Source: DATJGF01 sp035495315 (GTDB lineage Bacteria; Verrucomicrobiota; Verrucomicrobiia; Limisphaerales; UBA8199). Taken from it: a DNA stretch of 64,000 nucleotides. The notes under the pieces were generated by a model. That model searched no databases, was not told where the DNA came from, and saw only the letters and a list, made by a program, of their open reading frames with translations. Position 1 is the first letter of the stretch, and each line of letters starts with the position of its first letter. Positions 52,099 to 61,663 of the stretch are shown in pieces. Made by a program: the position numbers and the translations under genes. The stretch is taken from NCBI GenBank assembly GCA_035495315.1, contig DATJGF010000242.1, forward strand, positions 1-64,000, in the 5' to 3' direction.

Positions 52099-52138
52099 GC
52101 AGGCTTTTAGCCTGCTGTATCGCAGAGTTTCACTCTGC
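52099..52138. repeat. Twin REP-like hairpins
   Basis: GCAGGCT-TTT-AGCCTGC (52099-52115) and GCAGAGT-TTC-ACTCTGC (52122-52138), separated by TGTATC. Two perfect 7-bp hairpins of the same design in the gap before the giant gene; a related single hairpin lies at 28977-28993. Confidence 0.75.
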
Positions 52139-52301
52139 CTGTTGGTCGAGCGTCATTATCCCTTATCCGCGCCCCTCCTCCGGGCGGCCACTACGCAGTT
52201 TGTCAGCCGAACACCTACAAAAACCAGTCGCCGAGACTGACAGGATAAAGGGAACCCTTCCGATTTTGTAATCCAGCCAGAAAGGCGACCGTGGCGGCAC
52301 T

Positions 52302-55300
52302 ATGCGAAGAATTATCAGTGCCATCAGCGGCCTGCTGCTAATGGGCGCGACCGCGCATACGGGTCGCGCGATTGAAATGACCTGGGAGTTCTCAGTCCAG
52401 GTGAGCGCTGTTGCCCAAACTTCGCCGCCGCAACTCACGTTGAGCTGGCCCCAGGATCAATACATGCTCCCCAACAGCTATACGGTTTACCGCAAAGCTC
52501 CAGGCGATTCCTCATGGGGTCAAGGCACGACGCTTTCCGGCACCGCGACTTCGTACGTCGATCACAACGTAGTTGCCGGCACGACCTACGAATATCAGGT
52601 CGTCAAAGCCACTTCCCAATACACCAGTTACGGTTACGTCTATTCCGGGATTACGGTTCCGATGATCGACTACCGCGGCAAGTTGCTCTTGGTCGTCGAC
52701 AATACCTTCGCGGCTGACCTGGCGTCGGAATTGGCTCGACTGCAACAGGACCTCGTCGGCGATGGTTGGACCGTCGTGCGGATTGACGTCGGACGCAACG
52801 ACTCCGTCGCGAGCGTCAAAAGCAAGATTAAAGCCCAATATAACGCCGACCCGACCAACGTGGACTGCGTCTTCCTTTTTGGCCACGTCCCTGTCCCTTA
52901 TTCTGGCAATATCGTTCCCGACGGGCATGCTGCCGATCACCAGGGAGCCTGGCCGTGCGACGGGTTCTACGGGGATATGGATGGAGTTTGGACCGACAAC
53001 TCCGTTAACATTACCGGCCAGTACGACCCACGCAACACAAACGTGCCTGGCGATGGCAAGTTCGACCAGAGCAGTTTTCCTGCTCCGATCAAGCTCATGG
53101 TCGGCCGCGTCGACCTCGCTAACATGCCGGGTGAAATCTGGTACGGCGGCCCCACGACCTTCCCGAGCGAGCTCGATCTGCTTCGCAATTATTTGAACAA
53201 GGATCACAAGTTCCGCACCTGGCAATTTGACCTGCCCCGACGCGCGATCATGGGCGATTTCTTTGGCGTTCGCAACGGGGAGGCATTTGCAGCGAGCGGC
53301 TGGCGAAATTTCGCGTCGTTCTTCGGCGCCGGCAACACCACCATGATCACCAATAACGGTGCCTGGCTCAACACTCTCAAGACGACCCCTTATCTATGGG
53401 CTTATGGCTGCGGCGCAGGCAGTTTCACGAGCATTTCCGGACTAGGAAACAGCGGGGCGTACTCGGATATGCTGACGCGCGACGTTTACACGAACGACCT
53501 TCAAGCCGTCTTCACGTTATTCTTCGGCAGCTGGCTGGGTGATTTCGACGCCAAGGACAATATCCTGCGCTCCGTGCTGGCCACTCCCAGTTATGGTCTC
53601 ACATGTGCCTGGTCGGGCCGTCCCCACTGGTTCATGCAGCACATGGCTCTTGGTCTGCCGATTGGCTATAGCGCGCGGCTGACGCAGAACAATGGACCCA
53701 ACGGCCTTTATCAAAACGAAGTCAATAGCGCTGCGGGCCTTGTCCATGTCGCGCTGATGGGCGACCCCACCTTGCGCATGCATGTAGTTGCCCCTCCGTC
53801 CAACGTAGTGGCCACCACCAACAGCAGCAGCATCACCCTGAACTGGAGTCCATCCACGGACTCTGTGCTCGGATATCACGTTTACCGACTGGCGGCCACC
53901 AATGGGAATTTCACAAGATTGACCTCCACACCGATAAGCACCACCGCATATACGGACAATACCGGGACGGTAGCGGCCAACTATATGGTGCGTGCCGTCA
54001 AACTTGAAACCTCCGGCAGCGGCACCTATTACAATCCCAGCGAGGCGGCCTTTGCTTCCCCTCTCGGAAGCTCTCCTGGTGGCATCTCGGGCGACCCAAC
54101 AGGGACTACCAATTCAACACCACCAATCGTCGGAGGAACCACCAACGTGAACCCCACTGGCGTGATATCCAATACCCCGTCGAATGTTGTAGTTTGGGTT
54201 GACGACTCACTCCCGCCGGGAGCAAACGCCGGAATTGGTGGCCGGGACGCCTGGAATTGGGTCAGCAGCAATCCTTCCCCGGTGTCAGGCAACGCCGCCA
54301 ATCAATCCACCATTAGCGCAGGGCTCCACCAACACTTCTTCAGCTCGGCCGCACAAAGCCTCACGGTCAATGCAGGCGACCTTCTGTTTGCTTACGTTTA
54401 CATCGATCCCAACAATCCCCCGAGTGAAATCATGCTCCAATGGAATAATGGAAGTTGGGAGCACCGCGCCTTCTGGGGTGCCGATAATATCGGCTACGGC
54501 ACTTCCGGCACCGCCAGCCGCAGCTATATGGGCGCACTACCGGCATCGGGGCAGTGGGTGCTTTTGCAAGTGCCAGCCAGTCGAGTCGGCCTGGAGGGCA
54601 CCTCCGTGAATGGCATGGCATTCAGCCAGTTTGATGGTCGTGCAACTTGGGATTATTCGGGCAAGGCAGGTAACATAAGCACGAATTCCCCGCCGCCTAA
54701 TAACGGCACGAACTCTACCGGCACCGGTGGAGCCCCCGTTATAACGGTGTGGGTTGATGACAATCTGCCTGCCGACTCGCTTCCGGGCGTTGACGGTGAT
54801 GATGCCTGGAACTGGGTAACCAGCAACCCGACGGCCTTGTCTGGCAGCGTCGCCAATCAATCGACGGTGGCCTCAGGACTCCATCAACATTTTTTTTCAT
54901 CGGCCACTCAAACTTTGGCCATCAATAAGGGTGACGTCCTATTCGCTTACGTTTACCTCGATCCGATCAATCTACCGAGCGAGATCATGCTGCAGTGGAA
55001 CGATGGCAGCTGGGACCATCGCGCTTATTGGGGAGCGGATAAAATCGCCTACGGAACGCCGGGGACTACAAGCCTGGCATACATGGGGCCGCTCCCTGCT
55101 GCGGGCAAATGGACATTGTTGCAAGTCCCCGCCAGTGCCGTCGGCCTTGAAGACAGCACGATTAATGGCATGGCCTTCAGCCAATACGATGGCCGCGTTA
55201 CCTGGGATTATTGTGGAAAGACAACCAGTTTAATCACCAGTCCAGCCCCACCAAACAATGGCGGAACCAATACGACCGGAGGCGTGAACACTAATGCCGC

Positions 55301-58300
55301 GGGGATAACGCTCGCCAATCCCACATCTTGGGTCGATGATGCTTTACCAACTGGCGCCGTTGCAGGTACCGATGGCGGCGACGCCTGGAATTGGGTCAGC
55401 AGCAATCCTTCCCCGTTATCAGGCAACGCCGCCAATCAATCCACAGTCGCGGCCGGGTTGCATCAGCACTTCTTCACCTCCGCTGCACGCACCCTCGCTG
55501 TGAATAATGGCGACCTATTGTTCGCCTATGTTTTTATTGATCCCAATAATCCCCCTAGCGAAATCATGCTCCAATGGAACGACGGGGATTGGGAGCACCG
55601 AGCCTTCTGGGGCGCCGACCATATCAACTACGGGATAGCTGGCACAACCAGTCGCGCCTATATGGGCCCACTCCCCGCCGCCGGCCAATGGGTGCTGTTG
55701 CAAGTGCGGGCCAGTCAGGTCGGCCTTGAAAGCAGCACCGTCAGTGGTATGGCCTTCAGCCAGTATTATGGACGGGCTACGTGGGACTACGCCGGAAAGG
55801 CTACCGGTTTGATCACCAATGCCCCGTCAATTACCAGCGGCGGGATCAACGGCGTTCCGCCTGGCGACACTAATTCGGTGCCGACAACCGGAGGGGCCAA
55901 CAGCATCTTAATGGATGGCACGAACAACCTGCCGGCGACCAAATCCAATACTCCACCCATCGTATTCACCAATACCATCCCTGCCGCGACGAATACTCTA
56001 CCTGGCGTTAGCCTGATCGATTATCTCACCCCACAACTGCCCAAAGTAGGCGACAACGTCCTGCACATTTTAACGCCGACATTGCTCGAGCTCAAACTCA
56101 TCACGACTAAGGAGCCGGATTCGACGCAAGTAACGCAATGGAATTTCATCAACAGCAGCGGGCAGTTCACTCCGCCTGCCGCAAGCGCCTTCAGTGTCAC
56201 TGCCAATGGAAAAAGCATTGGGATGACTTCCGTTGGGTTCAAGCGGCGGCCTCTGTATGCTCCAATCGCGGGCTACGATTTACGAATCGATAATTCGATT
56301 TATCTCCAGCTCGCGTCTCCTATTTCGGATAACCAATCGATCGAGGTGAAGAATACCGATAGTTCCCTGTGGAGCTCGACCACGAAGTTCGTTGCCGCGG
56401 TGGATCCGCTCCGCTACAGCCCGGCAATCCACGTCAACCAGGAAGGTTATATGCCCAATTATACCAAAAAGGCGATGGTTGGATATTATGCCGGAAGCAT
56501 GGGCGAAATCAGCATCCCTGCATCGGCGGGGTTCAAAATCGTCGACGCGACGACCGGGGCACAGGTTTACCAGGGCAACCTCGTGCAACGGCCTGACTTT
56601 GGTTACACCTATAGCCCGACGCCTTACCAGCAGGTTTACGAAGCGGATTTCACCGCTTTCAATACACCGGGGGAATATCGCCTCGTGGTCCCGGGCATGG
56701 GTGGTTCGGTGCCATTCATGGTCCACGACGGTGTCGCAATGTCGTTTGCGCGAGCCTATGCGCTGGGCCTCTATCACCAGCGATGCGGGACAAACACCAC
56801 CATGCCTTACACACGGTTTACCCATAACATCTGCCATGCGGCGCCAGCGGCGGTGCCAGTCTCTTCTAATACTTATCCCTTCACTTGGAGCACAATTGCC
56901 GGGTATGCCAATACGCCGAACCCGGAGAATCCCACGCAAATTGCGCCGGCACTTGTCAGCCCCGCGGCCCAATTGTTCCCCTACATCAACCAAGCGTCGT
57001 TTGACGTCTCAGGTGGCCACCACGATGCAGGCGACTACAGCAAGTACACCATCAATAGCGCCAGCCTCGTGCATTACCTGATGTTCGCGGTCGATTCCCT
57101 CAACGGCGTAGCCGCCCTCGACAATCTCGGCATTCCCGAGAGCGGCGACGGTATCAGCGATGTGATGCAGGAAGCCAAGTGGGAAGCAGACTTCCTGGCG
57201 AAGTTGCAGGATAGCGACGGCGGCTTTTATTTTCTGGTCTATCCACAGAACCGCGAATATGAAGGCAACGTCACTCCGGATCATGGCGATCCCCAGGTCG
57301 TTTGGCCAAAGACCACTTCCGTGACAGCGGCTTCCGTCGCCGCACTGGCCCAATGCGCGACCTCGCCGCTGTTCAAGAAAACCTACCCGGCGGTCGCGGC
57401 AACTTATCTGCAAAAAGCGAAGCTGGGATGGCAGTTCCTGATGAACGCCATAAATGCTTATGGCAAGAATGGTGCCTACCAGAAGATCACACATTATGGC
57501 GACAACTTTGCCGATAATGACGAGTTGGCCTGGGCGGCTTGCCAGATGTATTTGGCCACCAGGGACGCGTCGATTCACCAACTATTGCTGTCGTGGTTCG
57601 ATCCTTCCGATCCGGCAACGTGGCGCTGGGGCGAGTGGCATATGTCTGAATGTTACGGACATGCCATGCGCAGTTACGCCTTCGCCGTGAGCAGTGGCCG
57701 GGCCACTGCTTCCCAGCTGGATTCGGCTTTCCTGGGCAAGTGTCAGGCCCAAATCGCTGCAGCAGCTGATGATATGCTGAGCTTTTCTCAGCAGAACGCT
57801 TATGGCACCAGCTTCCCTAAGGATGCCAAGTCCATTCAAAGCGCTGGTTGGTATTTCTCCTGTGATCAGGCATTCGATTTGGCGGTCGCTTATCAACTAA
57901 GCGCCAAGCCGGATTACTTGAACGCCATACTCGCTAATATGAATTATGAAGGTGGCTGTAACCCCATCAACGTGTGTTACGTCACCGGCCTGGGTTGGAA
58001 ACGCACACGGGATATCGTTAGCGAGTGGGGCGTGAACGATACGCGAGTGCTGCCGCCCTCTGGCATTCCGGTCGGCAATATCCAGGGCAGCTTCGGCTAT
58101 CTCTGGGATTACGGCGCTGCCCTGAGGGACCTGTGCTTCCCTTCCGATGGCGCCACTTCCGCACCCTATCCGTTCTATGACCGCTGGGGTGACAGTTGGA
58201 ATGTCACGACGGAGATGGTGATTCTCAATCAAGGTCGCAGCCTCGGAACGCTTGGGTTCCTAGCTGCCCAAAGCGCCTACAAAACGCAGGCCTGGAAAGC

Positions 58301-59282
58301 ACCAGCCAACGGACACATCTTGGTCCCCTCAGGAGTAGTGCCGGTCGGTTCGCCGGTTCAAGTTACTCTTCAGATCCCTGGATTGGACCTCAGCGGAGCA
58401 CGAGTCACCTGGGAGGCCCGCAATCAGGAACCCGCCTATGGCCTGACCTTCACTTTCACGCCACAGGTTAACGGTGCCCAGTGGGTAGAGGCTGAGGCCC
58501 AATGGCCCGATGGCCGCCGGGCCTTTGCCAAAGCGTCATTCATGGCTAACTCACCCAATATTATCTGGGTTGATGATGCAATTCCTAATGGGGCGACGGC
58601 CGCTGCCTCTGGAGGTGATTCCTGGAATTGGATCACCAGCGGCCCGGCTCCGTTTTCCGGAACTCAGGCCCATCAATCGGCCAATGTTCCAGGAGAACAT
58701 CAGCATTACTTCTCAGGCGCAACCGCGACACTCTCGATCGGCACGGGTGACGTCCTCTATGCGTACGTCTATCTGGACCCCGCCAACACCCCCAGCGAGT
58801 TGATGCTTCAATGGAATGACGGAACCTGGGAACACCGCGCTTACTGGGGCTCTGATAATCTCGGCTATGGAGTCGACGGAACGCCAAGCCGCGTCTATAT
58901 GGGACCTCTGCCCGCAGCCGGACAATGGGTCCAATTGAAGGTGCCTGCCAGCAAGGTCAACCTCGAAGGCAGCACCCTCAACGGAATGGGGTTCACGCTT
59001 TATAATGGACGAGCTGTGTGGGATGCCGCGGGCCGCTTGAGCAATAATTTCAGCGGCGCGGTATCCGTTCCGGCATCACTGCGTCTCGCCAATACCGGCG
59101 CGACCATCTCGTGGAACAGCACTTCCGCCAAGAGTTACCAAATCGCATACAAGAATAACCTCAATGATGCGATGTGGACGACCGCTGCCCAGGTCACCGC
59201 CACTGGCTCTGCCAGCTCCTGGATTGATCCCGACCCACCTAAGCTAAACCAGCGCTTCTACCTGGTCGCGCAAACGAACTAG
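52302..59282 (+). CDS. Giant secreted multidomain GH9 glycoside hydrolase
   Basis: The 2326-residue exported protein has a signal peptide (residues 1-23). Order: an FN3-like domain (~30-115), a C25 (gingipain)-like region (~125-490, ending ALMGDPTLRMH, with Cys370 in YGCGAG), FN3-like (~495-585), three copies of an unrecognised ~155-residue domain (~629-790, 814-974, 1007-1168), Thr/Asn-rich linker, and a CelD-type Ig domain (HVNQEGYMPNYTKKAMVGYY at ~1376). The GH9 catalytic domain follows (~1480-1990), with the Asp pair 1575/1578 in GGHHDAGDY and putative acid Glu1971 in WNVTTEMVILNQ. After that come an Ig-like domain, a fourth repeat (~2086-2247) and a C-terminal domain common in Verrucomicrobia. 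Likely degrades beta-glucans outside the cell. Confidence 0.9.
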   Translation: MRRIISAISGLLLMGATAHTGRAIEMTWEFSVQVSAVAQTSPPQLTLSWPQDQYMLPNSYTVYRKAPGDSSWGQGTTLSGTATSYVDHNVVAGTTYEYQVVKATSQYTSYGYVYSGITVPMIDYRGKLLLVVDNTFAADLASELARLQQDLVGDGWTVVRIDVGRNDSVASVKSKIKAQYNADPTNVDCVFLFGHVPVPYSGNIVPDGHAADHQGAWPCDGFYGDMDGVWTDNSVNITGQYDPRNTNVPGDGKFDQSSFPAPIKLMVGRVDLANMPGEIWYGGPTTFPSELDLLRNYLNKDHKFRTWQFDLPRRAIMGDFFGVRNGEAFAASGWRNFASFFGAGNTTMITNNGAWLNTLKTTPYLWAYGCGAGSFTSISGLGNSGAYSDMLTRDVYTNDLQAVFTLFFGSWLGDFDAKDNILRSVLATPSYGLTCAWSGRPHWFMQHMALGLPIGYSARLTQNNGPNGLYQNEVNSAAGLVHVALMGDPTLRMHVVAPPSNVVATTNSSSITLNWSPSTDSVLGYHVYRLAATNGNFTRLTSTPISTTAYTDNTGTVAANYMVRAVKLETSGSGTYYNPSEAAFASPLGSSPGGISGDPTGTTNSTPPIVGGTTNVNPTGVISNTPSNVVVWVDDSLPPGANAGIGGRDAWNWVSSNPSPVSGNAANQSTISAGLHQHFFSSAAQSLTVNAGDLLFAYVYIDPNNPPSEIMLQWNNGSWEHRAFWGADNIGYGTSGTASRSYMGALPASGQWVLLQVPASRVGLEGTSVNGMAFSQFDGRATWDYSGKAGNISTNSPPPNNGTNSTGTGGAPVITVWVDDNLPADSLPGVDGDDAWNWVTSNPTALSGSVANQSTVASGLHQHFFSSATQTLAINKGDVLFAYVYLDPINLPSEIMLQWNDGSWDHRAYWGADKIAYGTPGTTSLAYMGPLPAAGKWTLLQVPASAVGLEDSTINGMAFSQYDGRVTWDYCGKTTSLITSPAPPNNGGTNTTGGVNTNAAGITLANPTSWVDDALPTGAVAGTDGGDAWNWVSSNPSPLSGNAANQSTVAAGLHQHFFTSAARTLAVNNGDLLFAYVFIDPNNPPSEIMLQWNDGDWEHRAFWGADHINYGIAGTTSRAYMGPLPAAGQWVLLQVRASQVGLESSTVSGMAFSQYYGRATWDYAGKATGLITNAPSITSGGINGVPPGDTNSVPTTGGANSILMDGTNNLPATKSNTPPIVFTNTIPAATNTLPGVSLIDYLTPQLPKVGDNVLHILTPTLLELKLITTKEPDSTQVTQWNFINSSGQFTPPAASAFSVTANGKSIGMTSVGFKRRPLYAPIAGYDLRIDNSIYLQLASPISDNQSIEVKNTDSSLWSSTTKFVAAVDPLRYSPAIHVNQEGYMPNYTKKAMVGYYAGSMGEISIPASAGFKIVDATTGAQVYQGNLVQRPDFGYTYSPTPYQQVYEADFTAFNTPGEYRLVVPGMGGSVPFMVHDGVAMSFARAYALGLYHQRCGTNTTMPYTRFTHNICHAAPAAVPVSSNTYPFTWSTIAGYANTPNPENPTQIAPALVSPAAQLFPYINQASFDVSGGHHDAGDYSKYTINSASLVHYLMFAVDSLNGVAALDNLGIPESGDGISDVMQEAKWEADFLAKLQDSDGGFYFLVYPQNREYEGNVTPDHGDPQVVWPKTTSVTAASVAALAQCATSPLFKKTYPAVAATYLQKAKLGWQFLMNAINAYGKNGAYQKITHYGDNFADNDELAWAACQMYLATRDASIHQLLLSWFDPSDPATWRWGEWHMSECYGHAMRSYAFAVSSGRATASQLDSAFLGKCQAQIAAAADDMLSFSQQNAYGTSFPKDAKSIQSAGWYFSCDQAFDLAVAYQLSAKPDYLNAILANMNYEGGCNPINVCYVTGLGWKRTRDIVSEWGVNDTRVLPPSGIPVGNIQGSFGYLWDYGAALRDLCFPSDGATSAPYPFYDRWGDSWNVTTEMVILNQGRSLGTLGFLAAQSAYKTQAWKAPANGHILVPSGVVPVGSPVQVTLQIPGLDLSGARVTWEARNQEPAYGLTFTFTPQVNGAQWVEAEAQWPDGRRAFAKASFMANSPNIIWVDDAIPNGATAAASGGDSWNWITSGPAPFSGTQAHQSANVPGEHQHYFSGATATLSIGTGDVLYAYVYLDPANTPSELMLQWNDGTWEHRAYWGSDNLGYGVDGTPSRVYMGPLPAAGQWVQLKVPASKVNLEGSTLNGMGFTLYNGRAVWDAAGRLSNNFSGAVSVPASLRLANTGATISWNSTSAKSYQIAYKNNLNDAMWTTAAQVTATGSASSWIDPDPPKLNQRFYLVAQTN
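54186..54665 (+). repeat. Unrecognised domain, copy 1 (in the GH9 protein)
   Basis: WVDDSLPPGANAG ... DAWNWV ... GLHQHFFSSA ... FAYVYIDPNNPPSEIMLQWN ... GMAFSQFDGRATWDYSGK. Beta-rich, about 155 residues; copies 2 and 3 follow with short linkers. Confidence 0.85.
54741..55221 (+). repeat. Unrecognised domain, copy 2 (in the GH9 protein)
   Basis: WVDDNLPADSLPG ... DAWNWV ... GLHQHFFSSA ... FAYVYLDPINLPSEIMLQWN ... GMAFSQYDGRVTWDYCGK. High identity to copies 1 and 3. Confidence 0.85.
55320..55803 (+). repeat. Unrecognised domain, copy 3 (in the GH9 protein)
   Basis: WVDDALPTGAVAG ... DAWNWVSSNPSPLSGNAANQ ... FAYVFIDPNNPPSEIMLQWN ... GMAFSQYYGRATWDYAGK. Segments at DNA level are nearly identical to copy 1 (around the NWVSSNPSP stretch), suggesting recent duplication or conversion. 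Confidence 0.85.
58557..59040 (+). repeat. Unrecognised domain, copy 4 (in the GH9 protein)
   Basis: WVDDAIPNGATAA ... DSWNWITSG ... GEHQHYFSGA ... YAYVYLDPANTPSELMLQWN ... GMGFTLYNGRAVWDAAGR. The most diverged copy, located after the catalytic domain. Confidence 0.85.
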
Positions 59283-59299
59283 CCCGAGCAGCCGGAGGC

Positions 59300-60115
59300 T
59301 TATCGCCGCTCGGAGATCAAATCCTTTCGCACAGCGAATAGCCGGCCATGTCCCGCGCCAGGATCCGGCAGAATAGTTAATTCGTGGGTCGGCGATAGCC
59401 TTCGGCGCAGAATCGAAAGCGTTCCAGGGACAAGATTGTCGTGATACTCCATCGCCAGCCGCTGAATTCGACGTACCAAGCCAGTATCCACGGCCGAAAA
59501 GGCCCCCTCCTCAGCCCCCTCAACATCCATTTTAAGCAGTGCCAGCTCCTCCGTCCCAGCGAGTTCCAACACCCGCGATAACGGCACCATCTCAACCGTT
59601 CCGATATCTTTCGCGCCAGCCGGCATTGTCCGCGCGTCGAATGATCGATTGCTCTCAATTTCCATCATCGCGATTTTGCCAAATTCAGCTCCTATCGCCA
59701 GATTGTGAATATCCACTTGTCCGTTGCTGACGAAATCCAGCAGATTGCGCTTTAAACACGAAAAATTCTCCGGAGACGGTTCGAATGCGACGATGCGAGA
59801 CCAGGGGGCCTGATACAATACACGCAGGCTGAATAACCCCACATGGGCACCGACATCCGCGATTACGTCGCCAGGCCGCGGCTGGTAAAACTCTCCCAGC
59901 CGATACACGTTGTGGTGCCAAATCTCCAGAAGAATGGCTGCCAGGCCACTACGATCAGGTGGATGAGCCACCCGCCTCCCGTCCCAAAAAACTAGTTGCT
60001 CGCGGATCGGACCGCCCTCCAAATATCCCCCATGCCTTAGGTTTTGCATTAGAACGAACCAGTTCCGAAACGTCCTCATCAGGAATAGGTAGCTGCTGAC
60101 TGAACTGGTCGTCAT
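59300..60115 (-). CDS. FkbM-family methyltransferase
   Basis: SAM-dependent O-methyltransferase-like protein of 271 residues. SAM motif I is DVIADVGAHVGLFSLRVL, followed by IVAFEPSPENFSCLKRNLLD, IGTVEMVPLSRVLELAGTEE and LLKMDVEGAEEGAFSAVDTG, the FkbM signature. An N-terminal ~80-residue region precedes the fold (MRTFRNWFVLMQNLRHGGYL). FkbM proteins often methylate surface polysaccharides or natural products; no such cluster is adjacent. Converges on the giant GH9 gene with a 17-bp gap. Confidence 0.9.
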   Translation of the reverse strand: MTTSSVSSYLFLMRTFRNWFVLMQNLRHGGYLEGGPIREQLVFWDGRRVAHPPDRSGLAAILLEIWHHNVYRLGEFYQPRPGDVIADVGAHVGLFSLRVLYQAPWSRIVAFEPSPENFSCLKRNLLDFVSNGQVDIHNLAIGAEFGKIAMMEIESNRSFDARTMPAGAKDIGTVEMVPLSRVLELAGTEELALLKMDVEGAEEGAFSAVDTGLVRRIQRLAMEYHDNLVPGTLSILRRRLSPTHELTILPDPGAGHGRLFAVRKDLISERR

Positions 60116-60304
60116 TGCGTGCGTATTACGGTTTCATCATCTTTGGTGGGACTCAAGCTCCAACGAAGATCTTTCACGAGTGCGGCGAGCCGCGCGATTC
60201 GGCGGCTCATCTTGCGCCGACCTCTGCGCCTCGGACCAACAGCAGAACTTCGGTTAACAGCGGGCTAATGGTCAGCTTTCAACGCGCTTTCCCCTTTGAT
60301 CTAC

Positions 60305-60943
60305 TTATCTGCCGGTCGGCGCAAATACCCTGCCCGGTTGGTTTATCGTGCCAGGCGGTTGATTCGTAGCGCCCCCGACACTCGCGACATTGAGACTGTC
60401 AAGCGTCGCCAGCACCGGTTTTAATTCATTTTGCAGAGTGATCAGCTGATTAATCGTGTTGGGATCGAAACTCACTCCACCACCGCCCCCCGTATTGGTG
60501 CTGATTAAACCGCGCAGGAAGCCTGCGAAGTTAGTCATACGCGGCGACAGACCGCCCGCCGGTAACCCGCTATTTTCATTGGTGTTCCGGCCAAGAGCGC
60601 GCGCAAGCAAGTTCGAAGCAGCATTGGCCAATTCCTGGCCACGAGTCAGACTCGTATTCGGGGCCTGGCTTACGACCGCTGACAGCAGTGGTAGGGCATG
60701 CTCTACATCCGCTCTCAGCGTGGCTAACTGGGCATCCAACTGGCTCAGCGGGAAGGTTCCACCGGTCGAGTTGGTGATCATCAGATTACCCGGACCCACA
60801 GTTGGGACTTGCACCGGCGATGTCGCCGGAGAAGAAATCACTTGTTGATTTAATGGAGTTTGGGCTAGGGCCGTGCCGGTAAGGCACCCGATCAAAAAAA
60901 ACACTGCGGTTTGCATCAGATTAATTGTTGTTGGGCGTCGCAC
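60305..60943 (-). CDS. Secreted hypothetical protein
   Basis: The 212-residue product has an N-terminal signal peptide (TAVFFLIGCLTGTALAQT; start at 60943 or the ATG at 60916). The mature part has helical stretches (LSQLDAQLATLRADVEHALP, GQELANAASNLLARALGRNT) separated by Gly/Asn/Thr-rich linkers (STNTGGGGGVSFDPNTINQL, VGGATNQPPGTINQPG). No family recognised. Likely a periplasmic or envelope-attached protein. Confidence 0.7.
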   Translation of the reverse strand: MRRPTTINLMQTAVFFLIGCLTGTALAQTPLNQQVISSPATSPVQVPTVGPGNLMITNSTGGTFPLSQLDAQLATLRADVEHALPLLSAVVSQAPNTSLTRGQELANAASNLLARALGRNTNENSGLPAGGLSPRMTNFAGFLRGLISTNTGGGGGVSFDPNTINQLITLQNELKPVLATLDSLNVASVGGATNQPPGTINQPGRVFAPTGR

Positions 60944-61087
60944 ATTAGAGAGTGTGCTCGTCGTCTAGTAAACAACGCCGGGAGCCCTATCCCTGCCATG
61001 GGGTCTAGTTTCCAAACCGGCGGCGGCGATGCCTGACAATAAAAAAGCACCTGGAAGACTCCTGGCGATCACGACAAACGTCGCGGC

Positions 61088-61663
61088 TCAAAACGTCAGT
61101 CGCAAACCGACACGAATTACCAGGTTGTTATAAACGGTCCCTTTGTCTCCCCACAGAAACCGCGCATCAGAAAAAATGCCTGTCGCTGGATTAAACCGAT
61201 ACTCCAAGCCGACGCCTCCGCCGTAGGTCCATTGCCAGATTGGACTGATAGCCCGGCCGCCCCCGCCGTAAATGTAGGGTGCCAGACCGCTGTTTCCCAG
61301 TGGCAGACGCGCGTAAATATTTCCAACCCAATAATCGACCAGATTGATGTCGTCGGGCTTGCTCGATATATTGAAGTCGGTACCGATCCCAAGCTCGCGT
61401 GTGAAGAAGTAATTAAGGCCGGCGCCGCCACCCCAAAAGCCATGATGAATATCAGTCTCAAACAGATCGTTAAAGTTCCCTTCCGGGTTGATGTAGCTGC
61501 CGAACAGATCCAGTGAGACCTCCTGTGCTGTGTAGCGGGGTGCATTCGGATCAGAAGTAAAATGGGAGTCCCACCAAGTCCCCGAGTCCTCCCAAACATG
61601 GGCGGCTTGAGTCACGCCTATCCCGACAAACAATGCAGCAACAATTGCCATTCCGTATCTCAT
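61088..61663 (-). CDS. Outer-membrane beta-barrel protein
   Basis: The 191-residue product has a signal peptide (MRYGMAIVAALFVGIGVTQA) and alternating hydrophobic beta-strands characteristic of an 8-stranded OmpA/OMP_b-brl barrel: AQEVSLDLFGSYINPEGN, GGGAGLNYFFTRELGIGTDF, VGNIYARLPLGNSGLAPYIY, TYGGGVGLEYRFNP, ending VIRVGLRLTF. The terminal Phe fits the BAM recognition signal. It stands alone. Confidence 0.88.
   Translation of the reverse strand: MRYGMAIVAALFVGIGVTQAAHVWEDSGTWWDSHFTSDPNAPRYTAQEVSLDLFGSYINPEGNFNDLFETDIHHGFWGGGAGLNYFFTRELGIGTDFNISSKPDDINLVDYWVGNIYARLPLGNSGLAPYIYGGGGRAISPIWQWTYGGGVGLEYRFNPATGIFSDARFLWGDKGTVYNNLVIRVGLRLTF

Noticed and set aside
54186..59040. CRISPR or short tandem repeats
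   Set aside because: The repetition is at protein-domain level (about 480 bp units within one reading frame), not spaced short direct repeats. No CRISPR array was seen anywhere in the window.
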